A stretch of 64,000 nucleotides of DNA from Diogma glabrata (Eukaryota > Arthropoda > Insecta > Diptera > Cylindrotomidae), in assembly GCA_963693315.1 (NCBI GenBank), contig OY856188.1, positions 220,676,263 through 220,740,262 of the forward strand, given 5' to 3'. The notes under the pieces are model-generated. The model did not search any database and was not told the DNA's origin. It saw nothing but the letters and a program-made list of their open reading frames with translations. This document shows positions 1-9,594 of the stretch, piece after piece. The position numbers were made by a program, and so were the translations under genes. Numbering within the stretch: the stretch's first letter is position 1; every line of letters starts with the position of its first letter.

Positions 1-1106
1 CCAGAATGGCGAAAGCAATTTTCTATAGTTACAGGTGTAACAAGTTTCCATGCGAGACGTAACATGTACAAAGCATCTAAAACTGTTACCTGTTTCATAT
101 CTTCCTTAAGCTCAATACTTGCTAGATATTTTTGGAGAAGTTTTTTTTTGTAAAACACTTTTAAATTCTTAATGATTCCTTGATCACAAGGCTGTAATAC
201 ACTGGTAGTATTTGGAGGCAGAAAAATTAATTTGATGCTTTCTAGCTGGATGTTTGGATGTGCTGGACAATTGTCTACAATTAAAACTACCTTTATCTTT
301 TCCTTCAAAAATGTTTTATCTAAAGATTTCAACCAACCTGAAAATAAGTCAGTTGTCATCCAGGCTTTTTTATTTGCCGTGTATTGAAGTGGTAGATTTT
401 TGACGTTTTTAAAACATCTAGGATTTTTAGACTTTCCGATAACAAAAGGTGGAAGTTTTTCCGTTCCGTCGGCATTACAACCAACAAGCACTGTCAGACG
501 TTCCTTTGATTTTTTACCACCAGAACAAGTTTCTCCCTTAAATGTTAAAGTTTTGTCCGGCATACACCGAAAAAATAAACCGAATTCATCCGCATTAAAA
601 ATATTTTTTTTGTCGTAATCCTTCAGAATTTTAGGTAAAGTTGAAGATATCCAATCGGATGTCATATCCGCTGATACTTGTGTCGCCTCTCCACTAATAC
701 ATTTAAACACAATTCCGTGTCTCGTTTTGAAACGCTCTAGCCATCCAGGATTAGATTTAAAGACAATTCCCATTTCTATGGCTATTTTATCAGCCTTTTC
801 CATTAATAGAGGTCCAGAAATAGGAGCATTTTGAGATCGGGCTTGCTTAAACCAAAGTAGCAATCCAGAATCTAAATCTTCATGTTTTGGTAAGCGCAAA
901 CGTTTCCGACTTCCTTTGAAATCACCCGTTTCATACGTAGATTGAATTTTTAATCGATTTTTTATAATGGTTGATAAAGTAGAATTTGGAATCCCAAATT
1001 CTTTACAAATTTCTGTTTTTGATTGACCGCCGCGATCCACATTTTCCAGAATTTCAATTTTTTTTTTAACCGTTAAAGCGTTTTGTTTTTTACTTCCACT
1101 AGCCAT
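1..1106 (-). CDS. Tigger/pogo-type transposase, 3' part beyond window
   Basis: Reading leftward from an ATG at 1106-1104, the frame stays open to the window edge (about 368 codons), so the C-terminus is missing. The N-terminus is a CENP-B/Psq-type helix-turn-helix (KKKIEILENVDRGGQSK, then EFGIPNSTLSTI). A second CENP-B-like DNA-binding segment follows (GWLERFKTRHGI), then the DDE core: first Asp in FNADEFGLFF, second in VLIVDNCPAHPN, third in VLQPCDQGIIKN. This motif spacing is that of Tigger/pogo transposases, which cut and paste at TA sites in the nucleus. No stop or frameshift is seen, so the copy may be young. A domesticated host gene (jerky-like) is possible, but the terminal repeats upstream favour a transposon. 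Confidence 0.88.
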   Translation of the reverse strand, partial: MASGSKKQNALTVKKKIEILENVDRGGQSKTEICKEFGIPNSTLSTIIKNRLKIQSTYETGDFKGSRKRLRLPKHEDLDSGLLLWFKQARSQNAPISGPLLMEKADKIAIEMGIVFKSNPGWLERFKTRHGIVFKCISGEATQVSADMTSDWISSTLPKILKDYDKKNIFNADEFGLFFRCMPDKTLTFKGETCSGGKKSKERLTVLVGCNADGTEKLPPFVIGKSKNPRCFKNVKNLPLQYTANKKAWMTTDLFSGWLKSLDKTFLKEKIKVVLIVDNCPAHPNIQLESIKLIFLPPNTTSVLQPCDQGIIKNLKVFYKKKLLQKYLASIELKEDMKQVTVLDALYMLRLAWKLVTPVTIENCFRHS

Positions 1107-1856
1107 GCTAATGTTTATCATTAACTGAAGAAGCAAAAATATTAACAACAATAACTACAATAAAAAGAATTTTATATCTCACTCACCAAAACTAAAATAA
1201 CACACCTCAAATGACTCCAATAAATTCTATTTTAAGATTTCAAACGGAAAAAATTTTACGATTAACGACAACTATTACTCATTACTAGAAAACAATACAA
1301 ACTAAAACACTTTCTCTCTAACAAAACAAAATTTAATTTGAATGAATTTAATTTCGGGGAATTCCTTAAAACTGAACGATATGTCTACATACAGTAGTAA
1401 ACATAGAAAAAAGATTCAGTTTAGGTTTTTAAAATCGTGTTTTACAAAAACAACAACTGCACGAGAATTATACGCATAAGGATACAAAAAACTAATCCAA
1501 AACGAAAACAAATGTCTGTACATAGTCTATACATTATATTTTTGTTGATTTTGACTAATCCCAAAAAATATATGTAGATTTATATGTACATTATATGTAT
1601 ATACATATCACATAAGTATGTGTTACGAAAACACAGGTGTTCAATAATAAATTTCGTGTTAAGCGAATATTTCTATTCGAAGTTTATATAAAGGGTCTAA
1701 AAAATTTATTCGCGTTAAAAGAAAATTCGTGTTAATGCCTTCGTCTTAAGCGAACAGTTTCATACTAAAATAATATGAAAAAACTGGGGACTAAAAAAAA
1801 GTTCTTGTTATCCGATATTTCGTATTATCCGTTTTCGTGTTAAGTGAATTCCACTG
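1107..1856 (-). mobile_element. Tigger element 5' non-coding end with terminal and subterminal repeats
   Basis: Between the transposase start and 1856 is an AT-rich leader ending, on the minus strand, with CAGTGGAATTCACTTAACAC, followed by TA at 1857-1858. Pogo/Tigger elements start with CAG and duplicate TA, so 1856 is proposed as the element terminus. Variants of TTCGTGTTAAGCGAA recur within about 230 bp of the end (near 1656-1670, 1705-1735, 1745-1755, 1825-1850). They look like transposase-binding subterminal repeats. The opposite terminus lies outside the window. Confidence 0.7.
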
Positions 1857-2043
1857 TAATTAATAATTTCATTTATGAAAAATTGGTTAAACTTAAATAA
1901 ATAAAAATAAGAAAACATAATTTTACTTATATGGAACGTGAGTCATAGTAAATGACCTATACTTTTTAAAATTATAATTGTTAGAAAAGTTTGTCAATTC
2001 CTGATAGTGAATCTAATTTTGGTTTTTTAAATTTTTAGTTAAC

Positions 2044-2077
2044 CTGATGAAGAAGGCAAACAACCTTCGAAACGTTG
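2044..2077 (+). ncRNA. Hammerhead-like stem-loop motif (degenerate)
   Basis: The sequence has a CTGATGA box, then a 5-bp stem GAAGG/CCTTC with loop CAAACAA, then GAAACGTTG. CUGANGA and GAAA flanking a stem II are the conserved core of the hammerhead ribozyme. Here one extra A sits between the box and the stem, and no clear stem I or III is visible, so catalysis is doubtful. Related stem-loops occur at 3232-3270 (minus) and 40587-40622. Such motifs are known at the ends of Penelope-like and other retroelements; that assignment is inference. Confidence 0.35.
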
Positions 2078-2172
2078 TGTTAAATTAAATAAATATAATT
2101 AAGTTTTGGTCTATAAACTGTTTGTTTAAATTTGTGTTTGACTAACCAAATTTGAAGAAAAGAAATATCTGG

Positions 2173-4081
<1,909 letters not shown>

Positions 4082-4704
4082 TGTAACATATGTATGACTA
4101 ATCTAATTGACATACATTACATATGTTATTCTTCCAACCAAATCATTCTAAACAATTAAATAAGTCATCAACAACTTAAAAACCTAGATCTAATTTCCAT
4201 AAATTCCCACGATATATATGTTATAACGAAATCCAAATAACTTAAAATAATATTAAAGTTGTTGACATCACAAAAATAAATTTAAATAAAATTTAAATAA
4301 AATTTATTGAAATTCCTGCTGAACGAGGCAATTATATTTATTTAATATAATATTGACCGATATTAACTTTACATAATAAATCGATTGATAATTGGTTAAT
4401 CGATTTAATTATTAAAATAAATGTAATCTTAAGAGGGGATTATAGCGGGGAAACCCTCTATCAATTTCACTATAAATTAAATGTAAATTGTAATGAAAAA
4501 GGAATCAATAAACTTATCCGAAAGTTTAAAGTTAAAGTGTTAGTTTTAATTTAAAACCTCTAACGGAAGAAAGTCTGCCCAATAGGCCTTAGTCTACGGG
4601 TTTAACATGGTTTATCCAGTTGTAAAGACTTTCTTCCCATCATAAATATCGAGACGAATAAGTGGACGCCGTAGTATAGCAGCTCAACAGATAAGTCCAC
4701 CATA
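4082..4704 (+). repeat. Gypsy 5' LTR
   Basis: Begins TGTAACATATGTATG and ends CCACCATA. It matches the 3' LTR over its full 623 bp with three substitutions that I could count (TTTCC/TTACC, TTGTTG/TTGATG, CGGGT/CGAGT). The U3 start carries an inverted repeat (ACATATG near both 4086 and 4124). The high identity indicates a recent insertion. Confidence 0.95.
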
Positions 4705-4722
4705 TGGCGACCTACCATCAAC
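4705..4722 (+). other. Gypsy primer binding site
   Basis: TGGCGACCTACC follows the LTR directly. A TGG start next to the 5' LTR is the mark of a tRNA 3'-end complementary primer site. TGGCGACC is, to my memory, the form used by 412/mdg1 elements (tRNA-Arg); this was not checked against a tRNA set. Confidence 0.7.
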
Positions 4723-4825
4723 GAACCTGAAAGGCCACACATCATAGAAAATTCAAAGAAAGATCAGCAGTTGGATCTACAGCGAAACAAAAAGAAAAAG
4801 CAGTAAATAAGAATACATACAAGGT

Positions 4826-5146
4826 ATGGAAAAACAAACACTACAGGATCTACTGAAGGACCCGAGAGCAGGACCACGCCCTATAACCATAGAGCAATAC
4901 AAGAAACGCAACTGCATGCAGATTAAAAGAAAAACAACAAAGACTCAAGAAACCAAAATAAACGTAAGAAGGGGAAAAGAGGCAGAGCTCCGACGAAACA
5001 TTGCAGAATGCTACCGCATGATAAGCATCACGAAGGGTGAAGAAAGGGCAAAGCACCACCGTAAAGCTCAACAATTAAAACAAGAAAAGAAAGAGCTGCT
5101 CAAACTCAAAAAATCCAATAAGAAGAACGCTGCAATTCCAAAATAA
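4826..5146 (+). CDS. Small basic leader ORF of the Gypsy element
   Basis: A 106-residue open frame between PBS and gag. The protein is strongly basic (many Lys/Arg) and probably forms a coiled coil from about residue 45 on (heptad-like runs of Leu, Ile, Lys and Glu). I recognise no domain. 412-like elements are described as having small ORFs ahead of gag, which gives this one some plausibility. It could instead be a chance frame in a long leader. No neighbour in the leader overlaps it. Confidence 0.4.
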   Translation: MEKQTLQDLLKDPRAGPRPITIEQYKKRNCMQIKRKTTKTQETKINVRRGKEAELRRNIAECYRMISITKGEERAKHHRKAQQLKQEKKELLKLKKSNKKNAAIPK

Positions 5147-5831
5147 AAACAATCAAGAAATCTCCATAAAAACAAATATTATGTAATTTCCGTATTCATA
5201 TAATCAAAAAAAATAATAATAAATGTAATTTTTCCCATAAATATAAGTTTACACAAAATTGTTAGTGTAATTAATATTAAAATAAGTATGTACAAAAAAA
5301 ATAAAAATAATAATTCCATAAATATGAGTATAAGCAAAATTGTTAGTATATAAGATAAATAAACAAAAATTTTCAATAAATAACATTTACGCCTAATAAA
5401 TAGAAAATACCGTATGTATATAACTTAAAATTGAATGTTTACGCCTAAATGTATGGTTATTAAGTAATTAAAATAACAAGAATTGTGAAAATTATATAAT
5501 ATGAAAGTACGAATATGATATTTTAATATCATTTTAGGTTGAAAATAAAAATTTATGTCAATATAAACAAAAATTTTTTTTAGGGTAAATAACTCGATGA
5601 CAATAAGTAGGTTAAAAACTAATATTACATAAATGAATAAAAATATTTTTTTTGCAATAAGTAGGTTAAAAACTAATATTACGTAAATGAATAAAAATAT
5701 TTTTTTTTGCAATAAGTAGGTTAAAAACTAATGTTACGTAATTGAATAAAATATTTTTTTGCTAAATCCGAATGTAAGAAATAAAATTAATAGAACACAA
5801 AAGATGATGATCTTAAATTTTTCTGACCGAA
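5147..5831 (+). repeat. Gypsy leader with 54-55 bp tandem triplicate
   Basis: AT-rich untranslated leader. A unit starting AATAAGTAGGTTAAAAACTA recurs at 5602, 5656 and 5711 (periods 54 and 55 bp), each copy ending in a T-run. Earlier, CATAAATAT..AAAATTGTTAG occurs twice (near 5237 and 5318). Upstream ATGs are frequent, so gag translation may use an internal entry or reinitiation; that is inference. Confidence 0.8.
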
Positions 5832-6098
5832 ATGGATTCACTGACGAAAGCTGAAAACCTGATTAGACAAACGCGTAAAATAGAAGAGTTACTAAACGAA
5901 TCTAACTCTAAAACGTATGAGCATACATTGAATCTCTCAACTAAGCTCGAAGAGATCCGAAAGAAATTCAAGACTCTAGCAGTCACACTAGCACTCGAAC
6001 TCAATAGCCAAGAATTTGAGAAAGTGAAGAAAAATTTTAAAACTCAGTATACAACAGTCAAAGAACTGATTGATGAACAGTCGCATCAACTGAAATAG
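5832..6098 (+). CDS. 88-residue coiled-coil ORF just upstream of gag
   Basis: ATG at 5832, stop 14 nt before the gag ATG at 6113. The protein is charged and nearly all predicted helix, with Leu/Ile heptads (LTKAENLIRQTRKIEELLNE and so on). The short spacing before gag suggests translation coupled to gag or, alternatively, a gag N-terminal part split off by a stop. Nothing in it resembles a catalytic domain. As part of the element it would act in particle assembly, if it is made at all. Confidence 0.5.
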   Translation: MDSLTKAENLIRQTRKIEELLNESNSKTYEHTLNLSTKLEEIRKKFKTLAVTLALELNSQEFEKVKKNFKTQYTTVKELIDEQSHQLK

Positions 6099-6112
6099 AG
6101 AAAAACTCAGCC

Positions 6113-6985
6113 ATGACATCGTTTGATATCAACTCCACCTATAAACTCGTTCCAGAATTCAAGGGTAAATACGAGGAATTGGAAAATTTTTTAAATTTAA
6201 TTGGTTTCATCCATGACACGCTAAAGGATGATAACGAAAAAGCCAAATTAATCAATTTCATATTGCAAACTAAATTAGCCGAAAGAGCAAAGATTAGTCT
6301 AGTTTCTAGAAGGAGACCAACTAACCTAATAGAATTTAGAAATGTTTTTCGCGAAACATTTAAAACTAATTTAACTCCATCCAAAATACATGCTGATTTA
6401 GCGAGAGCCAGACAAGCGAACTTGTCAGCCGATCAATTTGGACAAAAAATTGAAACTCTAATCGCAAAACTAAACACGATTCAAATAGCGGAGAAAGGTG
6501 AAGATAAAAGAGAGTTGATTTCGGAATCAAACGATCAGATCGGATTGAATACATTCAAATCGGGACTAAATGAACCGATTAAGACAACAATATACGCATC
6601 GCGACCGAAAGACTTGAAGGACGCAATAGATCTTGCTCGTGAGATTGACACGCAAGATAGAGCACAGGTATTAAGCTACGGTTTTCGTAAAAAGAATTTT
6701 AAGACTAGCGGAATGTCTTACTCAAATAATGTTCAGAAAAATAATTTTAAAAAATATAGATATAATAATAATGGTCATACAAGTAGAGATTATAATAATA
6801 ATGGTAATAAAGGATTTAGCAATAATAGAAATAATTACCAAAATAGCAATGGCTATAACAAGAATTTTAAAAATATTCCAAATTATGGAAACAATAGATT
6901 TAATAAAGTAAATATGATTAGCTCGGGAAACGACGAGCTAGTCCCCGAAGACGTAGATTCGAGGGACTTAGGGAATCAGAAATAG
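6113..6985 (+). CDS. gag: Gypsy Gag
   Basis: A 290-residue Gag. The first two thirds form a helical capsid-like region, including a retrotransposon-gag pattern in which SKIHADLARARQANLSADQF and later PKDLKDAIDLAREIDTQDRA match the usual capsid C-terminal helices. The tail (from about residue 205) is Asn/Tyr/Gly-rich and basic and has no CCHC zinc knuckle, as in 412-type elements. It would bind RNA and form the intracellular particle. Its last 20 codons carry a -1 frameshift signal (6925-6968) that moves ribosomes into pol. The frame is intact. Confidence 0.9.
   Translation: MTSFDINSTYKLVPEFKGKYEELENFLNLIGFIHDTLKDDNEKAKLINFILQTKLAERAKISLVSRRRPTNLIEFRNVFRETFKTNLTPSKIHADLARARQANLSADQFGQKIETLIAKLNTIQIAEKGEDKRELISESNDQIGLNTFKSGLNEPIKTTIYASRPKDLKDAIDLAREIDTQDRAQVLSYGFRKKNFKTSGMSYSNNVQKNNFKKYRYNNNGHTSRDYNNNGNKGFSNNRNNYQNSNGYNKNFKNIPNYGNNRFNKVNMISSGNDELVPEDVDSRDLGNQK
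6925..6968 (+). promoter_or_regulatory. Programmed -1 ribosomal frameshift signal for Gag-Pol
   Basis: The heptamer GGGAAAC (6925-6931) lies in the gag frame as G GGA AAC, the X XXY YYZ form of a -1 slippery site. After an 8-nt spacer a hairpin follows: arm AGTCCCCGAA (6940-6949), 8-nt loop, arm TTCG-A-GGGACT (6958-6968, with A6962 bulged), giving 10 base pairs. The -1 frame is open from just after 6919 through the gag stop (6983-6985) to the BEL insertion at 7070, and resumes in protease at 13900. Site, spacing and structure all fit the known mechanism; function is untested. Confidence 0.8.
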
Positions 6986-7070
6986 ATAACCCAATAAGAA
7001 TACGTAATATAAATAATAGCACTTCAAATTTCATAATGATTCACAATAATGTAACTAGATTCATAAGTAG
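6932..7070 (+). pseudogene. pol: Gypsy pol, 5' fragment left of the BEL insertion
   Basis: This -1-frame segment runs from the frameshift site to the BEL junction. It has no domain of its own; it is the linker before the protease. The last five bases, AGTAG, are repeated at 13900-13904 as the BEL target duplication, and the frame is consistent across the two flanks, so the insertion itself is what disrupts pol. Confidence 0.85.
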
Positions 7071-7675
7071 TGACGACAATACCTAAACAACTAATTAAAA
7101 AACAATAATTTAATATAGAAAAATATTAGTTCATCTATCAGAATATAGATTTAGTGAATCTAATTAAAATCAACAAATCATAGAATAATCAATTAGCTTA
7201 GGTCAAAACCTTTCGATCATATTAAATTAGTAAAATTCACCTTTTTTACAATAGATGTAAGGAAATTTAATTTATATTTGGAAATATTAAAAAAGGCTTC
7301 GATTAATTATTAAAAGTTTTTGATTAAAAAATTTGCATAGTCATCTTCACTTTATATTTGAACTTTCCTGTGAACGGTGAAAAATATTAATTAGCTGTGA
7401 TTTTGTTAAAATAAAACAATATTTGAATATTATTTTTTTATTGTTTTTATTTAATAACGATTTTTGGAAATTACACCCGGACATTCTCATCTCATCTGAA
7501 TATAATAATTGAACCTCTGCTGTGAAATAGGAAACGCATCATTTTTGGAATAATTTGGTAATTTGTTTGTACAAGCATAAAAGGCGGTAAAACTCAACAA
7601 ATACAAAATAGTACAACTGGACTCGTCAAGATAAATTGTGGATACGCAATCAACGAGTGCACCTGATACTATTCA
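7071..7675 (+). repeat. BEL 5' LTR
   Basis: 605 bp, TG...CA ends. Compared with 13295-13899 I see three substitutions: one in the A-run after GGAAATATTA, and two near the end (CACCTGATACT against CAGCTGATATT). The primer site TGGTCCTTCGAAGTCGG starts at the next base, 7676. Confidence 0.96.
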
Positions 7676-8085
7676 TGGTCCTTCGAAGTCGGATTTGCTG
7701 CATATAAAATCGTGAGTACAAGCCAAACTATTCTTTTATATATATAAACACTTTATACAAAAAATAATACTTAAAAACGGTGAAAGGTGATTATTTAAAC
7801 GTGCCAATACTAATGAATGAATATAGTGAACACGTTATAAACTTAAGTGAAATTATATAAATACATTTGTGCGAAAATTATAAATCAAACTGTGAAAGGT
7901 GATTCTTGAAACGTGTCATTACTGAGTGAATCAATATAGTGATCACGTTATACGCTGAAATAAATATATATAAATACTTTGCGCGAAAATTACTAATTAA
8001 AACTGCGAAAAGATTATTGAAACGTGTCAATCCTGCAGTAAATATATATAAAAGATATAGTGAGCACGTTGTAGAATTCTTACAA
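7676..8085 (+). repeat. BEL leader with about 112-bp tandem triplicate
   Basis: After the PBS, a unit starting GTGAAAGGTGATT..., containing ACGTGYCAATACT, ATAGTGA.CACGTTATA and GCGAAAATTA, is repeated at 7780, 7892 and 8005 (periods 112 and 113 bp). The third copy is shorter and runs into the gag ATG at 8086. Upstream in-frame codons from 7939 are open, but they belong to the repeat and are not taken as gag. Confidence 0.85.
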
Positions 8086-9594
8086 ATGGCGGAAAATAGA
8101 GCAATAAAGCGCTTCTTGAAAACATTAGAAAGTATGAAAGTGCAAGTAAATCTCTTTAGCATTAGTACTCCAATTAGTGATATAAAAACTTGCATGGCTC
8201 TGTTAGCAGACGATTGGAGAGAATTTCAAGCGCTAGAAAAGGCCGTAAAAGGGAAATTTGATGAATCACAAATAGACAACGTGGACAAAATTGAAAATAT
8301 GCATCTTGAGTTGAAACAAAAGCTTGTCAAATGGGAAAAGCTTTATGAAGAGAATAATGCACAAATACAAAATAACTCGATGGATGATTTTATGCTTAAT
8401 CAAAGCAATTTTCTCCAGCAAATATCATCTATTCATAAACCAGATAATGAGGTTCGTTTACCACGAGTTAATATACCATCGTTTAATGGAGTGTATGCAG
8501 AGTTTCCCTCCTTTCGTGATCTATATGAAGCGTCTGTCCATAACAATAACAATATCTCAAAGGTTCACAAATTGCAATATTTAAAAGGGTTGCTTAAAGG
8601 TGAAGCCTATATGCTGATCAATCATCTGGCAGTGACAGAAGCTAACTACGATGAAGCGTGGGACAAGATAAAGACACGGTACAACAAGCCAAAGCATGTC
8701 ATACACAACTTGTTGAAACAATTTCTGGAACAACCAAACGTACAACAAGGTTGTGCAAGGTCAATTCGTCGCTTAGCTGACGTTTCGGATGAAGTCCTAC
8801 GTGGGTTGAAGGTGCTTGATGAGCGTGCTGAAGGCCGTGACCCCTGGCTAATTTATCTACTTATTCAAAAACTAGACCAGGAAACGAGAGAAGCTTGGGC
8901 GCACGAGACAGCGGGAGTCAGCTTCCCTACAATGGAGCAGTTGTTTATCTTTTTAAACAAAAGAAGTGATGCCTTGGAGAGCTTAAGTTCAATGCAGAAG
9001 ACCAAAACGTATCCTCAAAGAAGAACAAGTGCTTTAGTTTCGCATACAAACCAATTAGTATGCCCGTTATGTGAAGGAGAGCATTATTTAAGCAAATGTG
9101 ATCAATATTTGCAGCGAACATTTGCAGAAAGGAAACAACTAGTAGTTGAGAAAAAACTTTGTTTCAATTGTTTATCTTCATCTCACCAGTCAGTGGTGTG
9201 TAGATCCAAATATAAATGTGGTAAATGTCGCAGGAAGCATCATTTGACTCTGCACTCAGAAGAAGATGTTAATAATCCACGGATCAATGCAACTCTCAAC
9301 GCAAATGCATTGAATAATACTTTGGAACCATCTAGCTCAACCGATGTTCAAGCAAATGCAGCAGCCATACCAAATTTTCAATCTTTGCTACCAACAGCTA
9401 TAGTTCTAGTAGCTGACAAATCTGGAAATTCTCAGAGATGCAGGTTACTGCTAGATTCCGGATCACAAGCCTCTTTCATCACAGAAGCTTGTGCACAGCG
9501 TTTTGAATTTACCGAGATCTCAAGCAAATGTTGCAGTTACAGGTTTAACAGCTGGAAAAGTAACCACCAGAGGAATTACATCAATAAATATTAA
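8086..9594 (+). CDS. gag: BEL Gag and start of protease
   Basis: I chose the ATG at 8086 (MAENRAIKRFLKTLES) because the frame upstream is leader repeat. In order: N-terminal coiled-coil region; DUF1759-like capsid domain (LPRVNIPSFNGVYAEFPSFR to about residue 235); zinc-finger cluster CPLCEGEHYLSKC, CFNC..SSHQSVVC and CGKCRRKHHLTLH; then the A17 aspartic protease with active-site DSGS at 9454. The frame leaves the family reading at a four-T run, 9501-9504, and the last 30 residues to 9594 are out-of-frame. In intact BEL elements gag and pol form one long frame. Confidence 0.9.
   Translation: MAENRAIKRFLKTLESMKVQVNLFSISTPISDIKTCMALLADDWREFQALEKAVKGKFDESQIDNVDKIENMHLELKQKLVKWEKLYEENNAQIQNNSMDDFMLNQSNFLQQISSIHKPDNEVRLPRVNIPSFNGVYAEFPSFRDLYEASVHNNNNISKVHKLQYLKGLLKGEAYMLINHLAVTEANYDEAWDKIKTRYNKPKHVIHNLLKQFLEQPNVQQGCARSIRRLADVSDEVLRGLKVLDERAEGRDPWLIYLLIQKLDQETREAWAHETAGVSFPTMEQLFIFLNKRSDALESLSSMQKTKTYPQRRTSALVSHTNQLVCPLCEGEHYLSKCDQYLQRTFAERKQLVVEKKLCFNCLSSSHQSVVCRSKYKCGKCRRKHHLTLHSEEDVNNPRINATLNANALNNTLEPSSSTDVQANAAAIPNFQSLLPTAIVLVADKSGNSQRCRLLLDSGSQASFITEACAQRFEFTEISSKCCSYRFNSWKSNHQRNYINKY

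Noticed and set aside
7878..8195. Open frame opposite the BEL leader and gag start
   Set aside because: Antisense shadow of the real gag frame and leader repeats.
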